A DNA stretch of 64,000 nucleotides from Opitutia bacterium (GTDB lineage: Bacteria; Verrucomicrobiota; Verrucomicrobiia; Opitutales; Opitutaceae), in NCBI GenBank assembly GCA_947472765.1, contig CANJCM010000011.1, positions 1 to 64,000 of the forward strand. The letters run 5' to 3'. A program made the translations under genes and the position numbers. The notes beneath the pieces are model-generated. The model worked only from the letters and a program-made list of their open reading frames with translations. It was not told the DNA's origin and ran no database searches. Each line of letters starts with the position of its first letter. The first letter of the stretch is position 1. Shown here piece by piece: positions 7,536 through 18,436 of the stretch.

Positions 7536-8120
7536 ATGAATAAACTCCCTCGCTTCCTCGCGCTCAGCGCGTTTCTCGGTCTCGCCGCCATCGTCACCGC
7601 CCAACCCGGCCCGCGCGGTCGCGGTGGCCGCGGCGCGGGTGGCCCCGGCGGCCACGGCGGTCCGGGCGGTCACGGCGCTCACGGCATGCTGATCGTCAAA
7701 GTACTCGATAACGATCAGGACGGCGATCTCTCCTCGACCGAACTCGCGAACGCCTCCTCGAACCTGCTCGCCCTCGACCTCAATGCGGATGGCGCGGTCT
7801 CGACCGACGAACTCCACCCGCGCCCGGCCGACGCGCCCACGCCGCCGGCCGATCGCCCGGGCCGGCCCACCGACGCCGATCATCCGCGTCCCGTGTTTCC
7901 GCTCATGCTGGCACTCGACGCCGACAGTGACGGCGCGCTCTCGGCCAGTGAAATCGCGAACGCCACCGCGAGCCTGACCGCCCTCGACGCCAACGGCGAT
8001 GGCAAGATCTCGGCCGACGAATATCGCCCGGTGCCGCCGGAAGGCGCCCCGGCCGAGGGTGGCCGCGGTCATCGTCAAGGCCCGCCCCCGGCCCGCGACG
8101 GCACGAAGAAGGGCGCCTGA
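7536..8120 (+). CDS. Secreted EF-hand protein
   Basis: A 194-residue protein with a signal peptide (MNKLPRFLALSAFLGLAAIVTAQ), then a Gly/His/Arg-rich stretch (RGRGGRGAGGPGGHGGPGGHG), then four EF-hand-like calcium loops: DNDQDGDLSSTEL, DLNADGAVSTDEL, DADSDGALSASEI and DANGDGKISADEY. The tail is again Gly/His/Arg/Pro-rich. It is probably a periplasmic calcium-binding or metal-responsive protein. The start is the ATG at 7536, where the signal peptide begins; the longer ORF upstream covers repeats and the operator-like box. That box is shared with the sensor kinase and the sigma factor. A clear terminator follows. The His-rich segment could also bind transition metals, which is inference. Confidence 0.85.
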   Translation: MNKLPRFLALSAFLGLAAIVTAQPGPRGRGGRGAGGPGGHGGPGGHGAHGMLIVKVLDNDQDGDLSSTELANASSNLLALDLNADGAVSTDELHPRPADAPTPPADRPGRPTDADHPRPVFPLMLALDADSDGALSASEIANATASLTALDANGDGKISADEYRPVPPEGAPAEGGRGHRQGPPPARDGTKKGA

Positions 8121-8145
8121 TCCCAGATCATTCACATTCCCTCAC

Positions 8146-8178
8146 GAACGCCGGTCATCCGACCGGCGTTCTTTTTTT
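8146..8178 (+). terminator. Rho-independent terminator of EF-hand gene
   Basis: GAACGCCGGTC pairs with GACCGGCGTTC across a 4-base loop and is followed by seven T residues, 25 bases after the stop codon. Confidence 0.92.
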
Positions 8179-8229
8179 CGCCGCGCCGCTCTTACCCGAA
8201 GCGGCGCACGACGCCGCGGGCCGTCGGCT

Positions 8230-8910
8230 TTACTTCACGCGCTGCTCAATCACGACCGCGCCCTGGACGCCCGGGCCATGCACGCCCTCGATCAGGATGC
8301 CCTCGACATCGGCCGTCTTCGAGGGCCCGGTCACCCAGATCGTGCTCCGGTCCAGGCCGAGCGCCCGGATGCCCGCCGGCACATCCAGCAGAATATCCTC
8401 GCGCAGGATGACGGCGAAGTGAGCCCACGGCGCGAGCGAACTCAACCGGCTGGAAGAGATTTCGTCGGTCAGGATGATGGTGCCGGTTTCCGCGATCGCG
8501 CCTCCCGCGAGCGTGATGGAGAACTGGTAGTCGTCCAACCGCCGGGACTCAAAGTGCAGCTCCACCTTGAAATTGGGTCCGAAGTGGGCCTTGAAGGTGC
8601 GCCAAAGCGCTGGCGCGCAGTAGCCCCGCAACCAGCCTTGGGATTCCAGATAGGTGACAATGGCGGCCGGGTTCGGAAACAGCTTCGTGTTCACGCGCTG
8701 CATCCGTTCGCCGAGCACTTCCACCGGATCGCGTCCGGCCAGGACCGAGTGCTGGATTACCACCTTGGAATCGTAGAGCGGCATCAGCGCCCGGTTCGGC
8801 AGCTTTTCGAGCGCCTTGCTCACCCGGGTGAGGATCTGATCCCGGTCGCTGATGGTATAGTCGGGCCGCGGCGGCTCCCCGAATTCGAGTAACTCGGACC
8901 AGAGGCTCAT
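8230..8910 (-). CDS. lutC: Lactate utilization protein LutC
   Basis: A 226-residue LUD-domain protein (LutC/YkgG family). Typical segments are ETGTIILTDE and AVILREDILLDVPAGIRAL, and the C-terminal DVEGILIEGVHGPG has the usual LutC form. In Bacillus and relatives LutABC together oxidise L-lactate to pyruvate in the cytoplasm. The start is the ATG at 8910, which overlaps the lutB stop in an ATGA junction; the longer ORF in the track is a shadow of lutB. It is the last gene of the lutABC operon. Together with the rhamnose genes next door, its likely substrate is lactate made from lactaldehyde. Confidence 0.9.
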   Translation of the reverse strand: MSLWSELLEFGEPPRPDYTISDRDQILTRVSKALEKLPNRALMPLYDSKVVIQHSVLAGRDPVEVLGERMQRVNTKLFPNPAAIVTYLESQGWLRGYCAPALWRTFKAHFGPNFKVELHFESRRLDDYQFSITLAGGAIAETGTIILTDEISSSRLSSLAPWAHFAVILREDILLDVPAGIRALGLDRSTIWVTGPSKTADVEGILIEGVHGPGVQGAVVIEQRVK

Positions 8911-10307
8911 GAGGGTCGCCTCCGCTCTGCGAGCCACTTTCGGAAGGCACCGCCGCGCCACTCCGGCAGGGCCCGCGACTGCTCCCAGGCCTGGAGCGCC
9001 GGAATCGGCAGCAGATCCGTCGGCAGACGATTCAGGACGCGGCTGGCCGAAAGCGCCGTTCGCCAGGCCAGCGGTTGCGAGGCCAGCACCGACCATGCAC
9101 CCATCGGCGGCGACCCTTCCATCGCCACCCCGCGCACATGCGCCCGATTGCGCAACCGCAGCAGCAAGTCCGGGATTGGAATGTTCACCGGGCACACCTC
9201 GTGGCAGGCGCCGCAGAGACTCGACGCCTTGGGCAAATCGGCCTTCTCGAAAAAGAGCCGCTTGCCCATCATCAGCGGCGACAGCACCGCGCCGAGGGGT
9301 CCCGGATAAACGCTGCGGTACGCGTGTCCGCTGGCCTGCCGGTACACCGGGCAGACGTTGAGGCAGGCCCCGCAACGGATGCAGCGCAGGATTTCGGTGC
9401 AATCGCTCTCGAGCACGTCCGTGCGGCCGTTGTCGACGAAGATGACGTGAACCTCATCCGAGCCATCGAGCTGATCCTCATGGCGCGGGCCCTTGATGAA
9501 CTCGGTGTACACTGTCAGTTCCTGCGCGGTCGCCGACCGGCCGAGCAGGTTGAGGAACAGCGGAAGATCCTGATCGCGGGGCACGATCTTCTCGATCCCG
9601 ATCAAGGCGATGTGGCACCGGGTGGCCGCAAGGCAGAAGCGGGAGTTGCCCTCGTTCGTCACCAGCACGATCCGCCCGCTCTCCGCCGACACAAAGTTCG
9701 CACCCGTGATCGCGACATCCGCCTCCATGTACTTGTGCCGAAGATGCTCTCTCGCCCGCATCGTGATCGTCTTCGGATCGTCGTTGTAGGCCCCGAGGCC
9801 CTCGCGCTCGAAGCTCTGCGCAATCTCGCGCCGGTTCTTGTGGATGATGGGGCGGACGATGTGGCTCGGATGATCCTTGTCGATTTGGACGATGAACTCG
9901 CCGAGGTCGGTCTCGACCGACTCGATCCCATGATGCTGCAGGAAACGCCCGAGCCGGATCTCCTCGCTGACCATCGTCTTCGTCTTGACCACCCGGTACG
10001 CGCGGCGGGCGACGAGAATGTCCAGGACGGTGTGGCACGCCGCGCTGGCCGTCGCCGCCCAATGCACCTTGATGCCGTTCTGCTGCATCCGGGCCTCCAC
10101 CGCCGGCAGGTACGAATCGAGATTATCGATCACATGCTGCTTCACCTCCCCGGCCCACTGGCGGAGCTGATCCGGATTCTTGTACTGATCGAAGAGGAGC
10201 TTGGTCCGCTTCTCGTGCGTGACCTTGGTGCTGTGATAGACCGAGGCCTGCGTTTCCGCGGATAACTCGGCCGCGGCCTGGTCGACACTCTTGCGCCCGT
10301 TCATCAC
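8907..10307 (-). CDS. lutB: Iron-sulfur lactate utilization protein LutB
   Basis: A 466-residue LutB/YkgF family protein. The N-terminal two thirds is the LUD domain (GANFVSAESGRIVLVTNEGN). Two ferredoxin-like clusters follow, CIRCGACLNVCPVY and CGACHEVCPVNIPIP, consistent with 4Fe-4S binding and electron transfer during lactate oxidation. A C-terminal domain (LAWRTALSASRVLNRLPTD) completes the family layout. It overlaps lutA by 4 bases upstream and lutC by 4 bases downstream (ATGA junctions), so the three are translationally coupled. The length is normal and no key cysteine is missing. Confidence 0.93.
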   Translation of the reverse strand: MMNGRKSVDQAAAELSAETQASVYHSTKVTHEKRTKLLFDQYKNPDQLRQWAGEVKQHVIDNLDSYLPAVEARMQQNGIKVHWAATASAACHTVLDILVARRAYRVVKTKTMVSEEIRLGRFLQHHGIESVETDLGEFIVQIDKDHPSHIVRPIIHKNRREIAQSFEREGLGAYNDDPKTITMRAREHLRHKYMEADVAITGANFVSAESGRIVLVTNEGNSRFCLAATRCHIALIGIEKIVPRDQDLPLFLNLLGRSATAQELTVYTEFIKGPRHEDQLDGSDEVHVIFVDNGRTDVLESDCTEILRCIRCGACLNVCPVYRQASGHAYRSVYPGPLGAVLSPLMMGKRLFFEKADLPKASSLCGACHEVCPVNIPIPDLLLRLRNRAHVRGVAMEGSPPMGAWSVLASQPLAWRTALSASRVLNRLPTDLLPIPALQAWEQSRALPEWRGGAFRKWLAERRRPS

Positions 10308-11074
10308 GCGGTCCCTCCGTTGGCGAGCATGGCATCACGCAGGATCTGCGCGAAGTGCTGGGTCTTGATCGGTTTGCCTTCCTTGGTCGCCCGTCCGCCG
10401 AGGTGCATCAGGCAACTCATGTCGGCGGACACGAGCACGTCCGGCTGGACCGCACGAATGTGCTCGAGCTTCAAATCGCCCATCGCGGTGGAGATGTGCG
10501 GAAAGGTGACCGAAAACGTGCCGCCGAAACCGCAGCACTGCTCGCCCTCGCCAAACTCCTTCACGGTCACGCCCGGGATGGACGCGAGCAACGTCGTCGC
10601 CGCCTCCGCGCTGCGGGAGCCGCGGGAGTGACACGAGCGGTGAAACGCGATCGTCGCGTCGTACCGGCCCGGCCACTTCGTGATCCCGCGACCGTGCACA
10701 AGGAAATCCGCCAGCTCCCAGGTCCGCTGGCCGAGCTCCTGCACGGCGGACAGATCCCGCTCCTTCTCAAACTCCAGCGGCGCCCCATGAGCCAGCATCG
10801 CCGTGCACGAACCGCTCGGCACGATGACCGGCAGGTCGCCCGCAAAGGTCCGGAGCGTGTGGCGGACGACGCGGCGCGAGGCGCTCCAATCACCGCCGTT
10901 GAAGGCCGGCTGACCGCAGCAGGTCTGCCCTTCCGGGAACTCCACATCGAGGCCGACGAATTCCAGCACCTGCAGCGTCGCCGCCGCGACGTCGTCATAG
11001 AACGCGTCACAGAGACACGTCGCCATGAGTTGGACACGGGAACCGGCGTAGGGAGGGCGCGCGGAAGATTGCAT
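10304..11074 (-). CDS. lutA: Lactate utilization protein LutA
   Basis: A 256-residue protein with two CCG domains: TCCGQPAFNGGD near residue 57 and CCGFGGTFSV near residue 175. This is the pattern of LutA and of heterodisulfide-reductase/GlpC-like iron-sulfur subunits. It is the first gene of lutABC. I start at the ATG at 11074, giving MQSSARPPYAGSRVQLMATC; an internal ATG at 11026 would give a shorter form beginning just before the conserved TCLCDAF segment. The track ORF running to 12685 is antisense to rhamnulokinase. The divergent gene rhaB starts 148 bases away, so both probably share a regulatory region. Confidence 0.9.
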   Translation of the reverse strand: MQSSARPPYAGSRVQLMATCLCDAFYDDVAAATLQVLEFVGLDVEFPEGQTCCGQPAFNGGDWSASRRVVRHTLRTFAGDLPVIVPSGSCTAMLAHGAPLEFEKERDLSAVQELGQRTWELADFLVHGRGITKWPGRYDATIAFHRSCHSRGSRSAEAATTLLASIPGVTVKEFGEGEQCCGFGGTFSVTFPHISTAMGDLKLEHIRAVQPDVLVSADMSCLMHLGGRATKEGKPIKTQHFAQILRDAMLANGGTA

Positions 11075-11221
11075 GCGACGGGAAAAAAGCTGCGGCGCAC
11101 GCACCGGCTGGCAACTGGAAACCGGTCCCCCAATTTCGGGGTGCCGGCGGCCTCGCCAGGTGGGTCGGATTTTGCCGTGACGCTGGCGGGCGCCGGCCTT
11201 TTCCTCGGCTTCCCCTTCCCC

Positions 11222-12667
11222 ATGCCCGCCTCCGTCCACGCCGCCGCGATCGATTTGGGAGCCACCAGTGGCCGGGTCATCCTCGGCACCTGGGCGCGAA
11301 ACCGCCTCACGTGGCGCGAGGTGCACCGCTTCCCCAATGCGTTCCGCACGCTCGACGGGCACGACTACTGGGACGTCGGCTCCTTGTGGCAGGAAGTGCA
11401 GGCCGGCCTCCGCCTCGCGGTGGCGGCACTCCCCCGCGGAGCGAAGCTGGCATCCGTCGGCGTCGACACCTGGGGCGTCGACTACGCGCTCGTCAACGAT
11501 GCCGGCCGGCTCGTCTTCCCGGTTCACGCCTATCGCGACAGCCGCACGCAGCCGGGTCTGCAGAAGCTGGCCCGCACCCGGGCCGCGCTCGCCCGCCTCT
11601 ACGCCGCCACCGGCGTGCCCAACGTCTTCTACAATTCGTCGCTGCAACTCGCCGAGGTCGTCGCGGCCTGCCCGGCGATCGAGGATTTGGCGACGCGGTG
11701 CCTGTTCCTGCCCGACTACTTCAACTTCCTCCTCTCGGGCCGGATGGCGAACGAACTCTCGATCGCGAGCACCTCGCAACTGCTCGACGTCCATTCGACG
11801 CAATGGTCCCGCGCGGCGCTCGATTACTTTCGAATCCCGGCGCACTGGTTCACCCCGCCGGTGCCGGCGGGTACGCGGCTCGGACGGGTCCGCGGAATTC
11901 CCGCGCTGGCCGGCACGCAGGTCATCGCCGTGCCAGGCCATGACACCGCCTGCGCCTACGATGCCATGCCCGCCGCGCCCGACGGCACCGATCTTTTCCT
12001 GAGTTCCGGCACGTGGTCGCTGGTGGGTTTCGAAAGCGAAACGCCGGTCCTCGGCGCCGAGGCACTCGCGGCGCGGATTTCCAACGAACGCATCGGCGAC
12101 GGCCGTTACCGTCCGCTCACGAACGTCATTGGACTCTGGATGCTCGAGGGGACATTGAAGGACTTCGCCTCGCGCCCGAACAACGACCGCGAGTGGAACG
12201 CGTTGATCACGGCGGCCGCAAAGCGTCCGGCGCCGGCGCGGTTGCTCGACGTCGCGGATCCCGCGTTTGCCAATCCCCCGTCGATGCGCGCCGCCATCGA
12301 TCGCCAGCTCAAGAAATTCCGGGTGACTCCACCGCGCGACCTCGCCGGGTATGTCCGGTTGATCTGCGACTCGCTCGGCCGCGGCCACGCGGAGGCCATG
12401 CGCAACTTCGAGCGGATGACCGGCCGGCGGTTCAAGCGGATCCTGATCGTCGGCGGTGGTTCGAAGAACCGCCTGCTTTGCCAGGCCACGGCGGATGCGG
12501 CCGGCGTGCCGGTGGTGTCCTTCGCCCTCGAGGGCACCGCCGTCGGCAATCTCGCCAGCCAGTTCATCGCTCTGGGCGCCGTGAAGGATCTGACGACCTT
12601 CCGCCGTCACCTCGGCGCCGGTTTGAAGCAGACCGTGTATGCGCCTGACGGATCCAAACCTGTTTAA
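11222..12667 (+). CDS. rhaB: Rhamnulokinase
   Basis: A 481-residue FGGY carbohydrate kinase of the rhamnulokinase type. It phosphorylates L-rhamnulose to L-rhamnulose-1-phosphate with ATP. Diagnostic segments are the N-terminal phosphate loop AAIDLGATSGRVILG, GVDTWGVDYALVND, PGHDTACAYDAMPA, FLSSGTWSLVGFE and the ATP-binding ILIVGGGSKNRLLCQATAD. The start is the ATG at 11222, where family similarity begins. It is divergent from lutABC and lies 2.4 kb from the rhamnulose-1-phosphate aldolase fusion, which supports a rhamnose route. The 3' end abuts a cluster of CACTAA-type repeats. Confidence 0.93.
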   Translation: MPASVHAAAIDLGATSGRVILGTWARNRLTWREVHRFPNAFRTLDGHDYWDVGSLWQEVQAGLRLAVAALPRGAKLASVGVDTWGVDYALVNDAGRLVFPVHAYRDSRTQPGLQKLARTRAALARLYAATGVPNVFYNSSLQLAEVVAACPAIEDLATRCLFLPDYFNFLLSGRMANELSIASTSQLLDVHSTQWSRAALDYFRIPAHWFTPPVPAGTRLGRVRGIPALAGTQVIAVPGHDTACAYDAMPAAPDGTDLFLSSGTWSLVGFESETPVLGAEALAARISNERIGDGRYRPLTNVIGLWMLEGTLKDFASRPNNDREWNALITAAAKRPAPARLLDVADPAFANPPSMRAAIDRQLKKFRVTPPRDLAGYVRLICDSLGRGHAEAMRNFERMTGRRFKRILIVGGGSKNRLLCQATADAAGVPVVSFALEGTAVGNLASQFIALGAVKDLTTFRRHLGAGLKQTVYAPDGSKPV

Positions 12668-12815
12668 CCACTCATTTTCACTCATCGGACACTAATCCAA
12701 TCCAGGCAGAGGGGGTCCAATCCTTGAACCACTAACTTTCACTAACGGGACACTAACTCGATCCAGTCTGAGTGGTTCGAAGTATTCTCCGAGATTAGTG
12801 ACCGATTAGTGCCAA
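12668..12815. repeat. CACTAA-type repeat cluster
   Basis: Alternating forward and inverted copies of a unit with three CACTAA boxes spaced by 11-12 bp, for example ACTTTCACTAACGGGACAC and GATTAGTGCCAATTAGTGG. Other clusters lie at 24797, 27998, 33866 and 38562. Confidence 0.85.
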
Positions 12816-14642
12816 TTAGTGGTTCCCCCGTGCCTTGATCGCCGCTTCGAACGCATCGACTGACTCGCCGCAGCCGGCGATGGCCTGCGCCCAGAATGCC
12901 TTCGTGCCGATGTCCCAGCCGAGCGTCGACTTCACCGCGTCCTCACAGGACGCACTGCCGGTCGCGAGCAGGAACTGCTCGTACTTCGGAAGGAACGACG
13001 CCCCCTCGCGCCGGAACTGCGAGAACAGCGCCTGGCTGAGCAGAAACCCAAACGTGTACGGGAAATTGTAGAACGACACTTCCGCGATGAAGAAGTGGAG
13101 CTTCGACGCCCAGAACCAGGGATCGCGCCCGTGCGGTTCCAGCGCCGGCCCGTAAACCTCGGCCTGCGCCTGCGACATCAGTTCGCAGAGGCGCGACACG
13201 CTCACCACGCCCGCCTTACGCTCCTCGTAAAAGCGCTGCTCAAACAGAAAGCGCACCGGAATGTTCAGCAGATACGCCGGCATGTGGTTCGTCTCCATGT
13301 CGAGGAGGAAGGCCCGGCGCGACGGCGTGAGGCCGGGCGCAGACAGCAGCCCGTGCACGAGAATTTTCTCCGCGAAGGTCGAGGCCGTCTCCGCCAGCGT
13401 CATCGGGTAGTCGCGCGCAATCGGCCGCAGCCCGCCGAGCACATGCGAGTGCCACGCATGGCCGGCTTCGTGCGCGAGGGTCACGACGTCGCCCATCGTG
13501 CCGTTGAAGGTCATGTAAATCCGCTCTTCCCGCGTCAGGGGCGAACCGGTGCAGAACGCGCCGGAGCGTTTGTTGGCGCGCTTTTCCCCCTCGAGCCAGC
13601 GGTCCCGCACACTCTGGCGGAAATACTCGCCGAGCCGCGGATAAGCGGCGTCGAAGGCCGACTGCACCATCGCGATGCCCTCGTCCCATGAAATGTCCGC
13701 AATCGGATCCAGCGGCCGCGGCGCCTCGAGGTCGTACCATTCGAGCGCCTGCGTGCCCTGCAGCCGCGCGCCGATCTGCATGATCCGCCGCGGCAGCGCG
13801 TAGTTCTCGCCGATCGCCGCGAACATCGCATCGAGGGTCGGCTTCGCCAGCGCCGCATCGTGCAATGGAGCATCGAGGAAATGTCCGCGACCGCGCCGTG
13901 CGTACAGCGTGTGCCGCGTGCCGGCGAGGGCGTTGATCGCCGCCGCACAGGTGTCACCCGCCGCGACCCAGACCTTGTTGCCCTCCTCGAACGCGACCTT
14001 CCGGATCGCGCGGTCGGGATTCGTCATCAGCGCGCGGCGTTGCGACATGGGGACGCGTTCGCGGCGTCCATCGGGGAACGTCATCTCGAAACTCATCTTG
14101 CCCGTGACCGTGTCGTAGAGCCGGCTCCACGCCTTGAAGCCGTCGACCCCGAGGTCCGACGCCAGCGCCTCCTGCGCCGCATCCATCTGGTAAACCGCCT
14201 CGGCCCGCAGCCGCCGCAACGCGTGGGCGGCACCGGCGGTCTCCGACGCGGCGAGCAATGCCGCGAAGGCCGTCTCGTCCGCCGGGCGGAGCCCACGGAG
14301 GAGCTGTGATTTCAACTTCGATTCCTCGGCCGCGGCGAGCGACAGCGCCGCCTCCTCGGTCTGATAAGCCTCGTTGGCCGAGTCCGCCGCGCTAAGGCAG
14401 CCGAGATACGAATTGAGATGCCCCATCCGAGTCATCAGCCCTTCCCAGGTCGCAAACGCCCGGGCCCACGCCTGCACGCTTTCCGAAGTCGACTGGAGCG
14501 GCGCGAGCGCGCTGGCCGCGGCGAGCGCAGCCTTGAGGTCGGAATTCAGAGCGGTCCGGAACGCGCGATATTCCGGTCCATCGAAGGTGGGAAAATAGGA
14601 CCGGAGGTCCCAGGTCTGCGGCAAAGGGCGATGCGTCGTCAT
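12816..14642 (-). CDS. M3-family oligoendopeptidase (PepF-like)
   Basis: A 608-residue zinc metallopeptidase. The catalytic motif is LAHEAGHAWHSHVLGG near residue 395, with the third zinc ligand in LAETASTFAEKILV about 30 residues later. The rest aligns with the helical M3/PepF fold (HTLYARRGRGHFLDAPLHDA, YPYTFGFLLSQALFSQF-like segments). There is no signal peptide, so it is a cytoplasmic enzyme that breaks down short peptides. The start is the ATG at 14642 (MTTHRPLPQTWDL), typical of the family; 14666 adds eight residues. It lies between rhamnose genes on the minus strand with no evident functional link to them. Confidence 0.93.
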   Translation of the reverse strand: MTTHRPLPQTWDLRSYFPTFDGPEYRAFRTALNSDLKAALAAASALAPLQSTSESVQAWARAFATWEGLMTRMGHLNSYLGCLSAADSANEAYQTEEAALSLAAAEESKLKSQLLRGLRPADETAFAALLAASETAGAAHALRRLRAEAVYQMDAAQEALASDLGVDGFKAWSRLYDTVTGKMSFEMTFPDGRRERVPMSQRRALMTNPDRAIRKVAFEEGNKVWVAAGDTCAAAINALAGTRHTLYARRGRGHFLDAPLHDAALAKPTLDAMFAAIGENYALPRRIMQIGARLQGTQALEWYDLEAPRPLDPIADISWDEGIAMVQSAFDAAYPRLGEYFRQSVRDRWLEGEKRANKRSGAFCTGSPLTREERIYMTFNGTMGDVVTLAHEAGHAWHSHVLGGLRPIARDYPMTLAETASTFAEKILVHGLLSAPGLTPSRRAFLLDMETNHMPAYLLNIPVRFLFEQRFYEERKAGVVSVSRLCELMSQAQAEVYGPALEPHGRDPWFWASKLHFFIAEVSFYNFPYTFGFLLSQALFSQFRREGASFLPKYEQFLLATGSASCEDAVKSTLGWDIGTKAFWAQAIAGCGESVDAFEAAIKARGNH

Positions 14643-15091
14643 GCCTCCACCGAGGCGCGGAATCACCTCGGAGGCGAGACTAAGGGAAGTGAGAGTTAAG
14701 AGTTATGAGCTATGAATTATGAGGGAAGAAACGGACCAACACACCCCGCCTTGGCAGATTTTGGATTCTCGATTTTCGATTCTCCCTCCGTTCGGCCGTA
14801 CCTTTCTCAATGGAGGGCCGGTGCCCTCACCGGCCATTTGGCGAGTCCCGCTTACGACCTGCTTCTCGTTCTCATTCTCGTAATCGTTCTCGTTCTCGAA
14901 CCAGGCGCGGACGAGCCGCGCCCCTACGAAAGCCGTTTGTAGGGGCGCGCCTCGTGCGCGCCCGCCGGCTCCGATCACCGCCTGCAATCGGCCGGCCCCA
15001 ACACCCTTCAACCCAGAACCCAAAACTCAAAACCCAGAACTCATAACCCTGAACTCAAAACCCAGAACCCCCGCGGCCCGCCGCGGGCGCC
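14643..15091. repeat. Repeat-filled gap
   Basis: Contents in order: TTGGATTCTCGATTTTCG copy (about 14759), TGGAGGGCCGGTGCCCTCAC copy (14811), TCTCGTTCTCATTCTCG low-complexity run (about 14863), a GCGCCCCTACGAAAG / GTAGGGGCGCGCCTCG pair (about 14908-14963), and AACCCAGAACTCA tandem text (about 15005-15070). No gene. Confidence 0.7.
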
Positions 15092-17284
<2,193 letters not shown>

Positions 17285-17450
17285 GGGGCGAATCTATCCC
17301 GGCCCGGGGCGGACGGTTCAAACAAATACAGGCCGGCACGGCCCGGGGCGGGCATTTTGGATTCTGGATTCTCGATTTTGGATTGGGGGACGTCCGACGC
17401 TGCGCGCGGACGTAGAAAATCCAAAATCGAGAATCCAAAATCCAAAATCC
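17285..17450. repeat. AATCCAAAATC-type inverted pair
   Basis: TTTTGGATTCTGGATTCTCG (about 17355) faces GAAAATCCAAAATCGAGAATCC (about 17417), with some 50 bp between them. Related copies occur at 14759, 42985, 45306, 46720 and 60833. It separates the two aldolase genes. Confidence 0.8.
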
Positions 17451-18218
17451 TCAAAGTCCCAGCGCCTGCTGCCGGTAATGCTCATCCGGCCGGCCCGCGA
17501 TGCGCGCGACCGTCGCCGCGGAAAGATAGCGCGGCTGGCCGCGATTGAGCACCGCCGCACCAAAGAAAACCTCGGCCGCCTTGTTGCCCATCAGCGTCGC
17601 CGCGAGCACCGCCGCCGGCGTGGCCCCGAGCGCGATGAAGCCGTGGTTCTCGAGCAGGATGACCCGCGGCGCCCGGCTCGTCCGCCGGATAAACGCCACC
17701 ACTTCGGACCGGATGGCCTGCGCGAGCTTCAGCCCCGGGTCCGCGTAGCCGACGTACACGCTCTCCACGCCGCAGCACACGACCTCGTCCGGACACGTCC
17801 GGCGCTGCGCAAATGCCTTCGCATACTTGGAGCAGAGCACGCGGTTCACAGCGACCGGATGGGTGTGGCCGACAAAGTTCACGCCCGGCAACGTCAGCAG
17901 GTAGGCGTGAAACATCGCCTCCACGGAAGGCTTCTTCGCCGTCGGATCCAACCGGGCATCGAGCAGTGTCTGATCGACCTCGGCATCGGGCACCCGTTTC
18001 CGGTCGAGCAGCGCCAGGATGGGACCAAGCCGGCATTCGGTCACCCCGAGGGGCGAGAGCGTCGCGAGATTCGATCCGCTCGCCTTCACGAGAAAGCAGT
18101 CACCCGGCAGCCGCGCCGAGGTGTTGCCCTCGCCGAGAATCGCCAGCGCGCGTTCCTCGCGACCCAGCTCATGCGAGAGCGTCAGCAAGGCAGCGCGCGG
18201 TTCGACAGGAGCGGACAT
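17451..18218 (-). CDS. Class II aldolase/adducin family protein
   Basis: A 255-residue class II aldolase-fold protein. It has the N-terminal GEGNTSARLPGDCFLVKASGS phosphate/substrate loop, the metal ligands in VGHTHPVAVN, and a third His in LLENHGFIALG. Family members act as fuculose-, rhamnulose- or ribulose-phosphate aldolases or epimerases, or as decarboxylases. The specific substrate cannot be assigned. The position upstream of the RhaD-dehydrogenase fusion suggests a deoxysugar such as fuculose-1-phosphate. The start at 18218 gives MSAPVEPRAALL; no strong Shine-Dalgarno sequence is visible. Confidence 0.82.
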   Translation of the reverse strand: MSAPVEPRAALLTLSHELGREERALAILGEGNTSARLPGDCFLVKASGSNLATLSPLGVTECRLGPILALLDRKRVPDAEVDQTLLDARLDPTAKKPSVEAMFHAYLLTLPGVNFVGHTHPVAVNRVLCSKYAKAFAQRRTCPDEVVCCGVESVYVGYADPGLKLAQAIRSEVVAFIRRTSRAPRVILLENHGFIALGATPAAVLAATLMGNKAAEVFFGAAVLNRGQPRYLSAATVARIAGRPDEHYRQQALGL

Positions 18219-18281
18219 GGCGCGACGAAAGACTCTCGAACGGAATAATTCGAACGAAATTCTTCCCGCCCGCGCCGCTTG

Positions 18282-18356
18282 TCATTCTGAGCGGGAGCGA
18301 AGAATCCATGTGATCGGCCCAACTTACGGATGGATTCCTCGCTGCGCTCAGAATGA
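18282..18356. repeat. Inverted-repeat element (CATTCTGAGCG family)
   Basis: TCATTCTGAGCGGGAGCGAA on the left and CTCGCTGCGCTCAGAATGA on the right form a hairpin of about 25-bp arms. A second, better-paired copy lies at 42820-42893. Confidence 0.85.
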
Positions 18357-18436
18357 AAGAGGGATAGCTATTCGAGGCACCGAACAGCCTTCCCGAGTCT
18401 CAAATCTCAGATCTCAAATTTCAAATGCGCTCCTGT

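Noticed and set aside
11075-12685. N-terminal extension of the lutA ORF (793-residue version)
   Set aside because: The first 537 codons are antisense to rhamnulokinase; LutA similarity begins only at about 11074.
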